From: Linnemannia elongata
Lineage: Eukaryota; Mortierellomycota; Mortierellomycetes; Mortierellales; Mortierellaceae
DNA length: 64,000 nucleotides
Assembly: GCA_036320915.1 (NCBI GenBank)
Contig: JAXBDG010000008.1
Coordinates: 124,001 to 188,000, forward strand
Direction: 5' to 3'
Under the pieces are notes generated by a model. That model did no database searches, was not told the origin of the DNA, and saw nothing but the letters and a program-made list of their open reading frames with translations. A program made the translations under genes and the position numbers. Below, in pieces: positions 52,785 to 63,927 of the stretch. The stretch's first letter is position 1. The number at the start of each line of letters is the position of its first letter.

Positions 52785-54030
52785 TTAGTGTGGCTACTCT
52801 TTACTTCAAAACAGTGCTTCTATTCTTCTATTTCCTTTCTTTGTCACTAACCTTAGGCGAGTGAAAAGGACCGATGTGACACGCTATTGACGCTCAGACC
52901 TCACAACTATTTTCCAAAGGGATCATAAGAAAGGAATGACGTTCGATTCTAGGCACAGCACCTATCCATGCAGGCAAGAGTAAAATAAAGGCGCACTATG
53001 CTTGATTCATGTTTATATTTCGATCCAGGTGCTCACTGCTCAGACAAACTGAAATGACCAAGCAAGGGAGAAAAGTGGTGAGGTGCAGGCGGCATGAGCA
53101 GTGAGAAAGAACAACCACAGTGACACTAGGGCTTGATCGTTTTGTTTTCACAGACTACAAAACATCACCGACCCTTCTTCGACTTCATTAATGACATAGG
53201 TATGCAGGCACACCGCCTTATCATTCTTTATGATCAGTAATGATCACTCATAAGACCTTATTTTCTTCAGTGTTAAAAAAATGAAATGCTTAATGAATGG
53301 AGTCCAGAGGGAACACCATTTGTCTTGCCTGAGGTGATACATAAAAATCATGCTCATCTTCTCCAGCAAGAATATTGCTGGACAAGCCTTATTAGTGGCG
53401 CCCTTTCACAATCGTCTTTCCGCATTTGTTTCTTATGCGACTTGATCCAGGGGCAGAGATATCTATTTCGTATAAAAGGCTAAAAATACTCTGATACTTT
53501 GGGGGGATTTTTTACTGCGATTCTCATCTATCAGTAATCTGCATGTAACTGGGTGTCCGTTTCTCCTTGAGCGAAGTGAAGAGGGCGCAGACGTTACATG
53601 CTGTCTCAGGCATGATTGCAGTGTGGTTGTGGAAGGGTTGCGATTTGTGATAATGACAAGTTGGACAAATAGGTATGAGGAGAAGTAGGCGCGCATTTGG
53701 AAGAAAGAGAACGCTGAGTTCGAAGGGCGTCGTCCAATTACTGGGACCGCAGTGGTCGTTGCCACAACAAGTGGTGGATATTTTTTTTTTTTTTTTTTTT
53801 TTTTTGTTTTTTGCACTTGAGGCTTTTTTCCATGGTTGTGAAAAAAGGAGCAAGAGCATTCGATCATGCACGACTGTTTGTTTGTTTTCTTTCCTTTGTC
53901 GCTCAAGATAAACACCCACTCAACGAGAATTTTGGTGGTGTATTGTTTTTTTCCGTGAGCGAAGTGTGATTTACTTCTGGCTATTTTCTGCGACTAGAGC
54001 TTATTCCGTATCAACTCTGCTTCTGATACG
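52785..54030. other. Intergenic; poly-T tract
   Basis: T run of about 26 at 53780-53805. Long minus-strand frames at 53463-53919 run through its A-rich complement and are not convincing genes. Confidence 0.4.
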
Positions 54031-54768
54031 TCACGCGAGGCAGGAAGCGGAGGCGAGAGAGACGATGGAGAAGATCAAGAGTGGGAGCGTTCTCTGCATC
54101 AACGCTCGCGCAACACTGACAGCGCACTGACAACCGTTTTCGTAGGATAGATCAAGCTGGAGCATCAACGCCTTTAGCAGTCTCCGGCGAGGGGTTTTTC
54201 GCCCGAGAATAAATCTCACCGACTTTGACGGGATGATAATGGTGCTCTGCAGATTCTGCTTGATCGCCCCGGCATGTACTTGCACAGCCGTCTCCTGATC
54301 AAACTGCAGACCGTTGCGAGGTCTTCTCAGCCGACCACTGTTGAAATAACGAGCGAGAACTTTCTTTGTATCGGGGGGATCTTGTTAGGCTGACCTCTCC
54401 TTTGAGGAGGAGGAATGATCCCCTGGTGGGACCTTCCTGATCTTTGTTGCTGTTGAGATCGATATCCCGAGTGAATCCGTCACCTCACGAACAAAATGTC
54501 CTTGAATTAGTTGTTGGAGAACATTGGTCTTTTTTGTACGCGAAATTCGTCTGCCACCCCCCTCCCCCCTTTTTTTTGTTCTGTCCCGCGAGACAACAAA
54601 GCTGAAAACGGACTGATGTTGAAAAGACAGTGTAGAAGAAGGCGCATCAAGGCCAAGGCATGCACCAACAAGTGTCGAACTCAGTGGCTGAAGGCTCTGA
54701 CCGGGACTAGGACAGGTGTTTAGAAGAAGCGGTCGCCAACTACCAACTACAGAGCAACACGGATGCAT
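54031..54768 (-). mobile_element. Tc1/mariner-like transposase remnant (N-terminal HTH region)
   Basis: On the minus strand, one piece (about 54540-54385) reads RISRTKKTNVLQQLIQGHFV and then a homeodomain-like helix-turn-helix with TDSLGISISTATKIRK. A second piece in another frame (about 54330-54130) reads FNSGRLRRPRNGLQFDQETA and then SVRFILGRKTPRRRLLKAL, like the second HTH of the paired DNA-binding domain in Tc1-type transposases. Stops and frame changes separate them, and no DDE catalytic core or inverted repeats were found, so only a decayed 5' portion remains. Confidence 0.5.
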
Positions 54769-55300
54769 CCTGTTCCGTTGGTCATTGAGAACGTCATAGA
54801 TACGTGAAGCAACGTAGTACTTCCTTCAACTTCAAGAACAAACACAAAAACCGAAGTATAGCCAGAGAGCGATAGCTAGGATGATTCTGATGATTGTAAT
54901 GCAGATTGAGCCCAGTGATGGCCAGCAGGAAGGCAATGATATCGACAACCAAGATGAACAGAAAGTGGCAGATCATGAACTAGGAGCTTCCATGTAGAAC
55001 GAAGTCTCCACGACAATCTATCCATACTTGTGCGGGTGACGATTATTCAATAATACGAATAAGAAATAATACTCCTCGGACCAAACTCTACCAACCTGTT
55101 TTGCAATCATGTCGTCTAATCGTTCTCTAAGAAAATCAACAGAAATGTGACTTCATTTACCTAACCGACTTCCATCGCTTTCTATCTCATTCTCATCGTT
55201 CTTTTCATCGTCACTCCTCTCCCCATTTCCTTCTTCTCGTCACATTGTCCTTTCATTAAGACGCTACTATACTCTTTTTTCATCCTTACTCCTCTTCTCC

Positions 55301-55333
<33 letters not shown>

Positions 55334-55497
55334 ATCAAATTCCTTCACTCTTCTCTGCGAGGCAAGTCTTTGTTTACGATGAATTTTTTTTCCCGGATAT
55401 TTAAAATCATCCACATTTTCACCGATTCCACGCCTCTCTTCCACCTCTCATCAACACAATACTCGCTTCCTAGTTGTTCCAGCATCGTTTTAAACAA
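54769..55497. other. Intergenic; possible membrane-protein scrap and CA microsatellite
   Basis: A minus-strand frame at 54794-54976 begins MICHFLFILVVDIIAFLLAI, a hydrophobic segment with fair codon use; it may be an exon scrap. A CA microsatellite of about 14 units lies at 55302-55330. Confidence 0.35.
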
Positions 55498-55918
55498 TTG
55501 GTAGAGGCCGCCAGAAACGGCGGGGAGACGGCGCTGGGTTTTCAGCGCGCTCTTCCAGTAACCTCTTGCTTCGCTATGCTGCAAGAAGAAGAGGTTGCCA
55601 TGTCGTCCTGCCCGCTTCGATTGGATGTCTACCTGTCAGAGGGCCATCAGCAGAGGCATTCTGCCAGGATGAGGATGTCCAGCCGCACGCGTCTTTCATG
55701 AATTGTTCATTTTTGAAAAATTGGTAGAGGCCGCCAGAAACGGCGGGGAGACGGTGCTGGGTTTTCAGCGCGCTCTTCCAGTAACCTCTTGCTTCGCAAT
55801 GCTGCAAGAAGAAGAGGTTGCCATGTCGTCCTGCCCGCTTCGATTAGATGTCTACCTGTCAGAGGGCCATCAGCAGAGACATTCTGCCAGGATGAGGATG
55901 TCCAGCCATACATGACTT
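55498..55918. repeat. 223-bp tandem duplication, GC-rich
   Basis: The segment starting ttggtagaggccgccagaaa at 55498 recurs at 55721. The two copies are nearly identical over about 195 bp and differ by a few substitutions, several of them C-to-T or G-to-A (for example ggcgctggg/ggtgctggg and attggat/attagat). Each copy has short open frames on both strands, but nothing recognisable. Confidence 0.9.
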
Positions 55919-56003
55919 TCTTTATTCTCTTCATTTGTTTGTAAGCATGCCATTAACATTTTTTTTTTATTTTATACTAGCGCCAACACTCGTTCTCTCT
56001 TTG

Positions 56004-58439
56004 ATGTCGACACCAAGGAAAGCACCAATATGGCGTATGACAGTTGAATCATTTCCAGGATCAGAATACCTTCTTAGCGAAGAGGATCCGCAAAAATTCA
56101 ACCATGTTGCCTTCCTGTTGTTCCTCAAGCCGTCAAGCCATGAGCGTCGAGATATTACGAGCAAATGGTTGCGGGAGGTGGTACCTTCACTCAAGAGCAG
56201 CGCCCGACAAGAGTTGCAGGAGGCTGGCCATCGGCTGGAGCGAGAATGGGCGTCCAAGGCAGCGGAGCGGGAGGCTTTTTGGACCGATCTAACTGAAACG
56301 GAAGAGAGGTTGGAGTACCTAAAGGCCGCCGGAGAAAAGCGACTTCGGTCGGCCGAGGGCTACCTTGTCGAAAAGACGCAGCATGATTTTGGTAAAGCAG
56401 AATGGCAGAATAAATATATATATAATATGATATTGTGTTGGTTTGAAAAGACTTGGTTTTAACAAGGACATTGCATGCTTAATATTTAGATCGGGAGGCT
56501 GCCAAGTTTAGAGCTGGGGACGGGTCTGGACTATCACAGGTCCGAGGATCGCCTGAAGGATACGAGAAGTGGTTCGTTTGAGGAGCCATTTGTTGAGGTG
56601 TCTGTGCAACAAGGTACACCAAAGCAAGGTACATTGAGCCACACCTCTTTTACAACTTCGGCATCGTCATCGCTAGTCCACTCTTTGGGGTCAATAACCG
56701 GCAATCTCAGGAGAGCAAGCAGTGTGGACTCATCAACAGAAGGACGTAAAGTAGTCAGCGCTCTTGAGAAGTCGCCTACGAGTGAGTCAACGGGCAAGGA
56801 GAATCGCACGACACAGGCTAAGAAAGGAACATAATGAAGTATATTAACGACGTGCCCCTTCTCTTTTTTAGACACCATGCTCGGCAAGCGAGGTCGTACT
56901 TACGAGGACGATCCCATCTACAGTAGGTGCTGTTTACTTGAATGTTACAAGATTGTATCGCTTGTCGTGTAGTCCATTTGCTGATTGATATTGTGTCCTT
57001 CTTATTACGCACTAGACGAGCGGGTGAAGGCAAGCACTGACGACAGTCCTTTTCTGTCAGAAGTATTGTGCAAATATTGCAACGCCATTTCCTTTCTGCT
57101 GGTTGTTTTTGTAGGAAAGATGTCGTGTACTAACATGATGTTTCTTTTTTATATTTCGATTATAGGACGATGAGAGCGAGTCATTAAAGGATGAGGATCC
57201 TGCCAGAATAGCGCAGACAGTGCCTAATGCGCCTATGAACGTTGTGTTCGATGTGGAGGACTATGAGTTCATGGCCAAGTTAGGCGACGTTGATATTGGC
57301 AAGGAGTTTACAGCTTACTACGACCACTGCCAACCTTTGAGTTATGACTCTGATAATCTTGCCGATTTTGTGTAGGTTGCGCAATGCATGTTATCGATTG
57401 CAAATAACTCCTGCTGTTAAAGGTCACCAGCTCTAACCACGCTTTCTTGAATACGTATTATCTCTTTTAGCGCACTGTCGGGAGTCCTCTTTTTGGAGGA
57501 CCGTCCCACGTCTTTGCAGAAGACATACTTTGGCGCGAAGTATAAGCAGCTGCTGAGTCTGATTGATTTGCGAATCAAGTACCCAACAGTAGACGAGGTT
57601 GCAGATGCGGTGCAAATGTGTCGAGATGTCAAAGATCTATGTGAACAGACCCTTATGCAATCAACGAGTGCAGTTTTTTATACAAGTCTATAACATGCAC
57701 ACTGACGGGCTTTGTTATTGCCGCTTTTGCTTATAGGCATACAACAAGGTGTCTTTATCACGGTTTGGTGCAAAGAATGGACGAGTGGCCATGGAAGAGA
57801 CACTTGAAAAGGCTCCGAGAAGCGCGTTGCGCTCACTCTTGTTGCACGGTACCAAACTCCATCAGAAATGTGTCCCTCTGAGCGAGACGGACCAGACGAG
57901 CCATTTTATCTTGGGCACCCTCTCTCATATTATGGACAAGCCTGATGAAACCAGACTTGCTCAGTAAGTTTGTCGCGTCTGATTCAAAGCTACCAATCTT
58001 AACTGTTTGGTACACCAGCTAACCTCATCTTCCTTGTTCTTTTATACTCTTCTGTTTTCTTTCATGTTGCATTCACAGCACAGCCAGCGCTCCTCTGACT
58101 GGATCTGTTCTTCTGCGAGTGTATTTCGAGTTGGAGCAATTGCCCCGTCATCCTGACGTTGTGGTCCGATACCATGAGGCCATTGACATTGGCGTTGGTG
58201 AGGTGAGCCTCTCGGCATCAAAGAAGAAGGACCAAGGCGATTTAGCACGGACTCTACTGTGGAGCAAACGCGCGGCGGATGAGATTGTTACCCGATTTGA
58301 AGATGTGGAGGACATGAACATCCTATTCATTCAAGTCATCGGCCAAACCTGCAACTTGTACGTCATGTGTCGCATCGGCACTGTTTGTGTGGCCACCAAG
58401 ATCGGCTCTATGAAAATACTCTACACTCTTTCGGATTGA
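56004..58439 (+). CDS. Eight-exon gene of unknown function, with a possible C-terminal frameshift
   Basis: Exons 56004-56391, 56512-56781, 56872-56922, 57016-57062, 57166-57371, 57471-57672, 57737-57963 and 58079-58439 join in one frame (583 residues). Exon 1 starts MSTPRKAPIWRMTVESFPGS and contains a charged helical region. The second exon was taken from 56512 because an earlier acceptor at 56489 leads to a stop at 56579-56581. The later exons are well ordered: VVFDVEDYEFMAKLGDVDIG, LFLEDRPTSLQKTYFGAKYK, VSLSRFGAKNGRVAMEETLE and FEDVEDMNILFIQVIGQTCN. After a short A run near 58412 a different frame stays coding-like from 58414 to a TAG at 58609-58611 (IEDQVQTWLTLDKTFNSAV), so the ancestral protein was probably longer and this copy may carry a 1-nt insertion. 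No domain is recognised. Introns are 64-120 nt. Confidence 0.6.
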
Positions 58440-58904
58440 GGACCAGGTCCAAACTTGGCTTACACTCGACAAAACATTCAACAGCGCTGTGAGCGTCCTG
58501 AATGATGCCACCTACCGGCGATCAGACTCAGCACCTCCGCCATGCTTTCCTGGACTGTCCACACCACGCTCACGCAAGATGAAGGCTGACGCGAACAGGG
58601 GCCGAGTGTAGAATACCAGGATTCACACTACACAAAAAAATAAATAATTGTAATCCATAAATATCTGAGTGTGGTATATTATTGCAGATCGATCTTAAAA
58701 CGTGCCAGGCGTTCACCAACAGCAACCTGACCATCCCCTCTTCCGCCTCCACTACACCACCAACTACAACGAACACTTAACTTGTACTCCAACATCAACT
58801 ACCAACAACAGCCTCTCACCACACAGCACCACTATCAAGCACCCATCAAGCACCCAAGAACAATATCGCTCTCAACTTATCCGCAACCAGATTAAAAAAA
58901 AAAT

Positions 58905-59154
58905 CATGGCAAAAACACCGAATACCCTCACCTCCTTCATCAGTTACCGACAGTCGCCTCACTACCACACTGCGACGTGTCTTGACGACAGCTGCCAACG
59001 CTTTTTCATCCTGCTCATCCTGTCCTTCTCTTCCTTCTCTTCAAGGCTCATAAAAACAAGACCGATAAGAACGACAAGATCGACAAGACCGAAGGAGGCG
59101 GTCCTTTCTTGGTCAGCATCCTATCCTGAAGCATTGGCCTGTAAGGAAGAATGA
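58905..59154 (+). CDS. Possible small gene, unidentified
   Basis: An ATG at 58905, after a CAA/CT-rich leader, opens a frame of 83 codons (MAKTPNTLTSFISYRQSPHY) ending at 59154. A second frame after an acceptor-like ctcttcaag near 59044 reads AHKNKTDKNDKIDKTEGG and ends at about 59130, so a spliced form is possible. Codon use is only moderate and no family is recognised. Confidence 0.25.
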
Positions 59155-59474
59155 ATGAAAGTATACTAGAGAAGTAAAAATACGAAAGAGCATTTATATA
59201 AATGATCAATCTGACGTTAGCAGTTTTAAAACGCGTTTTCTCGCGTTAGGGTTTCCTGACGTCAATGACGATGAAAAAGCAAGAAGACAGGAACAAAATA
59301 AAAGGCTTAGAGACATCCCGGAGGATGAATGTAACTGTGGGGGATAAAGGAAAGTCGAAATCGCAAACTGATGAATCCCTTTATTTGGAGCACCTAAGAA
59401 CTGTTGTTCTAACCTGCCGATTGCGCCTATTCGAAAACTTTCGATTTGTGATCCTCGCCTGCAGCATCTGCATT

Positions 59475-60296
59475 TCAACGGCCCTCTCGCAAACTTTTCA
59501 GCCCCTCCTTGAGCTTGTAGGTATCCTTCAACAAACCACCCAAAAGGTCTTCCATCAACCCCATATCGATCCGGATAGACTCAGTGTGAGCCTCCAAGCT
59601 GGCATTCTGGGCTCGAATCTTGTTGAACTGATCCATCGCCCAATCCATTTGCTCACTCATTTTGCTCATGGCCTTGGTATGCTTGTCCAGTCGCTTGTCA
59701 AGTCGATCCACCGTGTCGGCGATGTGATCCATAGTTGTCTGAAACTGAATGACTTCAGAGGCAGGGGCGTTGTTGCTGTTGGGTGCGGATCCTGTAGGCA
59801 GGAAAGGCGCCGCAGCCAAGCGAGCCGAAGATGGAGATGACGATGGTTGATCAGCGTGGCGAAGAGTAAGACGGCGTTGACGCAGACTTGGCCGCATTGT
59901 CGGCTGGGTCTGCTGAGGTGGGGCGATGATATTGGCAGCTTGTCGATCGCGCCAGGATTGTCGTCTAACCAAAGTCGGTTGGTGCGACGTAATGGCGGCA
60001 GCAGCTTTGATGGCCTTGCGATCGCGTTGAACGAACTTGCAGTGATTTTGGTGCTGTTCAGGATTAGTCCTAAGGATGGACGTATGGTCACATTCCGGGT
60101 GGGGACAAGGATAGTACATTCCTCGGTTGGGATCGCGGTTGACCGCGATATCTGGCAGGGATGGGTCGGGGTTGGGGAGAAATACGGGGTTGCGTTCGTG
60201 GTAGGTTTTCATATGCCAGGTGCTCTGTTGGTCCTCGTGTAGGGAGCAATTGAAAAAGTCTCCGCATGCTGGCGGTTTCCCAGGTGTGGATGGCAT
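59475..60296 (-). CDS. Zinc-finger/coiled-coil protein, intact paralogue
   Basis: A single exon encodes 273 residues. It starts MPSTPGKPPACGDFFNCSLH with a C-x5-C-x10-H-x4-H finger. A second finger, C-x4-C-x12-H-x2-H-C, lies in YYPCPHPECDHTSILRTNPE at residues about 62-85. A basic, Ser/Pro/Gln-rich linker follows, then a coiled coil (about residues 180-270: TMDHIADTVDRLDKRLDKHT and MGLMEDLLGGLLKDTYKLKE). It is the intact relative of the frameshifted gene at 51672-52651, on the same strand 7 kb away, which points to a local or family expansion. A TATA-like gttaaataaat lies near 60485-60498 on the minus strand. The double finger plus coiled coil suggests an oligomeric nucleic-acid- or protein-binding factor; no named family is recognised. 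Confidence 0.8.
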   Translation of the reverse strand: MPSTPGKPPACGDFFNCSLHEDQQSTWHMKTYHERNPVFLPNPDPSLPDIAVNRDPNRGMYYPCPHPECDHTSILRTNPEQHQNHCKFVQRDRKAIKAAAAITSHQPTLVRRQSWRDRQAANIIAPPQQTQPTMRPSLRQRRLTLRHADQPSSSPSSARLAAAPFLPTGSAPNSNNAPASEVIQFQTTMDHIADTVDRLDKRLDKHTKAMSKMSEQMDWAMDQFNKIRAQNASLEAHTESIRIDMGLMEDLLGGLLKDTYKLKEGLKSLREGR

Positions 60297-61717
60297 GATT
60301 CGGAGGATTTTTTTTTTGAGGAGTGGTAGAACCTGGGGTCGGATTAGATAACAGAAAGAGCGTGAAGTAGTGTCAATGAAGAGAAGAGATGTTGTTGGGG
60401 GGAGAGAAGAAGCGAGGAGGATGTTGAAGGAGAAAGAGTAGGAGCTGAGCTAAATGAACAAAGAGGAAGGTGAGATGATGGGGTGTGATTTATTTAACAA
60501 GAAATGAACACTCGCCATAGCATCCATCATCAAGGCTTTGTCATTCTGTCAACCTTGTAGGTCTCAACTCGGTTGGCCTTTTGCCACCAGAGTTGCCAAC
60601 AGATCAGGCGTTGTTTTGCTTTACTACCATCGGCACGATGACCCAATGCAGCATTTCTTTTCTTTGTGCCTTTTCGCTCTTTTCTTTATGCAAGAGAGTC
60701 AATGCCATAACTTTATTTTCAACATGATTTGATGCTGCTGTGCTTGTCTGCATGATCAGGCTGTTATACTTACTCTCACGTGTAGCAGAGAATAACCTTG
60801 ATTAAGGGTTCTGAGATGTCCAGCCCCTAACCCCTTGTTCATTTCGACCAGTGGTGGCAGGGAGTGACAGGTCGAACCTTGTTCCCGCCAACTGAGAATT
60901 GCGTGCTGGTTATTGGTCTCTCTCTTGTCGTTCCTTTCTCACTTCTTTCATTTCTCTTCTCCTATCACTCCTTTTTACAGCCCAACACTTTCTTCCATTC
61001 CTCTTCCACCTTCTCAAGTCTGATGTAAGAATAAAAAGCGCCTCTCTATACTTTACATGTGCTCAGGGACAGCAATCGCTTAGGCTCTAAACTCAGGCGA
61101 CATCGACTTCCTTTGACGAGCCAAAAAAAAGGAGGCGGAACCGTTGGTCAGCGGAGGCGTTAATAAGAAAAAAATAGCTCAACTCAGCTCGCCAACAACG
61201 GCCCTTGAAGACCTAAAAGAACGAAGGCACAACCCAACTCCTATGGTCGTGTGAATGCGAATGAATCGACACGGGGACTCAGAGGTTGATGTAGGAACAG
61301 AGAAACGACCAAGGGAGTTGTGAATCACTCCTTTTCTCGCCCGTTATTTCACTTTGAGAAACTATGCTCAGTAATTTCACCCCTCTGTTTTCATGTGCAA
61401 CGTCGTACTTTTTCCCCCAACACCAACATGCCTTCTCAATGAACCTTCTTCTTCATTCCTATCTGCCAAGCGTCTTTTGCTTCTTTTTTTGGTTTCACAT
61501 CCCTACACTAGCGCGTGTGAAAGGGTTGGTCGGTGGACCCTTTCGTTAGACCTTGTTCAATCAATCAAGTACTCACCTCTTTTCTCATTCACCTTTCCCT
61601 TCCTGCACCTTCCCCCCCTATTAGTTCTATTTACCGTTGTTACCGCGATCCCGTTTGAGCACACGACCAAGTAACAACAACACAACAAACACAAACAAAC
61701 AAACAGGATATTGCAAA
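60297..61717. other. Intergenic between divergent genes; no gene seen
   Basis: Promoter of the zinc-finger gene on the left. On the right is a CT-rich, then CAA/AAAC-rich leader (61670-61710) of the phosphatase gene. No other coding signal. Confidence 0.5.
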
Positions 61718-63640
61718 ATGGGTCAAATTCTTTCGACACCAATCACAGAGAAGCACTCGTCTGCTGGCCATGACAAACGTCATGCCTATGGAGCATCTGC
61801 CATGCAAGGATGGCGTGTCAGTAAGTGTTTCTACTTTTCCTTTGTTCGGAATATAAAAATGAAGTGACCCTGTCCCTGTTTTTGATTGTTTGTTTTAATT
61901 TTGGAAGATGCATTTCTGATTCACATACCATTGGAAAGGTACACGCATTCTACGCAGGTGTCACTGACATGTTACTTTTCTTGAATTCCTTTTTGTGGAA
62001 TAGCCATGGAAGATGCGCACACCACTCTTCTGGACATGGAGGATGAGAAAGGCTGCTCCTTCTTTGCCGTCTTTGATGGTCACGGTGGTACGTTTTACTC
62101 TTCTTCTTAGTTGTCTAATAATTGCTGTGATCTGTATCCCCATGAAAACAATGCTAATGTGAACCGAGTTGTTGCTGCTAATAATAAGGTCCCAATGTGG
62201 CCAGGTACAGCGGCGAGGGATTGCATGATAGGATTGTAGCGGATAAGGCCTTTGCTGCAGGAGAATACAGAGCTGCGATCAAGAATGGATTCCTCGAGAT
62301 GGACAGAGCACTCCGCTATGGTAAGTCACAGAAGATAACAACTGATTATTATTTCAGGAACTGATAATGGGTGTTGTCTTGATCATAGTGATCAGACTGA
62401 TCAAAAGTCTGACGATCATTTTGATTTGAATGTCTTCCTAGATCCTGAATATGGTGCAGACACCTCGGGATGCACTGCCATCACCACACTCGTCACCGAC
62501 AAGAACGTCTTGTTCGTCGTACGTCTCTCTTCTCTCTTCATTGGGGCCCTCTTTGATACAATGTGGACAAAGACTGCTGTGTCGGTTTATTTACATCGTT
62601 ATACTGACATCATTTGCTTTTGCCTCGTTTTTTATAGGCAAACGCTGGAGACTCGCGTGCAGTCCTTGGAACTGACGGTCTCGCTACTGCACTTTCGAAC
62701 GATCACAAGCCCGTCAACAGAGGTATGACTCCCTACGTACATCTGTTCTCAGGGTCTCACGCGCAGGATTATTCAGGAACGTTAAGAGACATAGACTAAC
62801 ATGTATTTATTTCCTGTCTTGATTAACTTGTAGAGGAATCGCGGAGAATTGTTGCCGCAGGAGGATTTGTCGAGTCTGGACGTGTCAATGGCAGCCTGGC
62901 ACTTTCTCGGGCGTTGGGAGACTTTGAGTTCAAGATGAATGATACATTGGGACCTGATGATCAGATTGTCACTGGTAAGAGGGTTCATCCTGGAAGTTTG
63001 TTTGGACCCATCGTATCTCGCTGTTATTAGAAAATGCATTTGCCGTTGAAGCTCGTGGTTCCTAATCTAAATCCTTTGGGCGTCTTTTCTGTTGATTAGC
63101 AAATCCTGTGATTGTAGAGCATGAACTGGGAGAGGACGACGAGTTCCTCGTCCTCGCCTGTGACGGTAATAATTGATACTTTATAACGGCAATTGGTCAT
63201 TTTCTCTGCCTTCTGGCATCGTTTCATCGAGCTTACACAATACCTAACACATCTGTTTTCTTTGATAACTGTTACTGTTTGCAATAGGCATTTGGGATTG
63301 TATGAGCTCGCAGGAGGTGGTGACGTTTGTGCGCAAGGGAATCGCAGACCGGATCCCATTGGACGTCATCTGTGAGATGACCATGGACCACTGTTTGGCG
63401 GCAGACAGCGAGGCGACGTATATTGGCTGCGACAACATGACGATGGTGCTTGTTGCGTTCTTGCAAGGCAGGACGGTCGAGGAGTGGTATGAGGCTGTGG
63501 GCGACCGCGTTGCCGCCAGGGGTGGAGCAGGTCCTCCTCCTGTCCTGGACGGCGAGGTTGTGGTCTTCCGTCCTAATGGGGATGAAGACCCTGAGCTCCT
63601 TGCTGAAGAGTCCAGTTCTATCCGCGCCATCATCATCTAA
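61718..63640 (+). CDS. PP2C-type serine/threonine phosphatase (Ptc2/Ptc3-like)
   Basis: Eight exons (61718-61820, 62004-62087, 62189-62320, 62442-62518, 62638-62722, 62834-62974, 63100-63165, 63288-63640) join to 346 residues. The N-terminus [17 protein letters not shown] matches the start of yeast Ptc2/Ptc3 and offers a Gly2 that could be myristoylated. PP2C metal-binding motifs follow: [77 protein letters not shown] and [10 protein letters not shown]. All conserved Asp residues of the binuclear Mg/Mn site are present. The C-terminal about 60 residues are a variable tail. In yeast the orthologues switch off HOG MAP-kinase, DNA-damage checkpoint and unfolded-protein signalling. Introns are 64-183 nt, all GT-AG; the second uses an unusual AAG acceptor (62188). 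The gene is intact. Confidence 0.96.
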
Positions 63641-63927
63641 GATCGATACACCCCTAGGCTGTCTGCGGCTGTTTTCTTGATCTCTGGAAGCAAGCTGCCT
63701 TTTGGTGCGGACAACAGTGTTATTTCTTGTTTACTTCTATCTTGACAGAAAAACTTGCTTCTTTCCTTTTCTTGCTCATTTCTTAGTCTAGCTTCTTACA
63801 TTTCTATCCCCAATCCGCCCGTGTAAAATAACAATCTCCCCCCCTATTTCTTCGCGTGTATACATACAACTCGCTCTTGGTTTATTATTCAGCGAATTAA
63901 TTATGAAAGGATTGCACTAGAACAATT

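Noticed and set aside
53463..53919. Two minus-strand frames of 131-150 codons
   Set aside because: Both pass through the poly-T/A tract as poly-Lys and have no codon bias or domain.
55498..55918. Repeat-induced point mutation between the two 223-bp copies
   Set aside because: Only a handful of differences exist and not all are C-to-T/G-to-A; the unit is also shorter than usual RIP targets.
56490..56581. Frameshift in exon 2 of the eight-exon gene
   Set aside because: Using the acceptor at 56510-56511 instead of 56488-56489 keeps the frame open and makes all eight exons sum to a multiple of three, so no frameshift is needed here.
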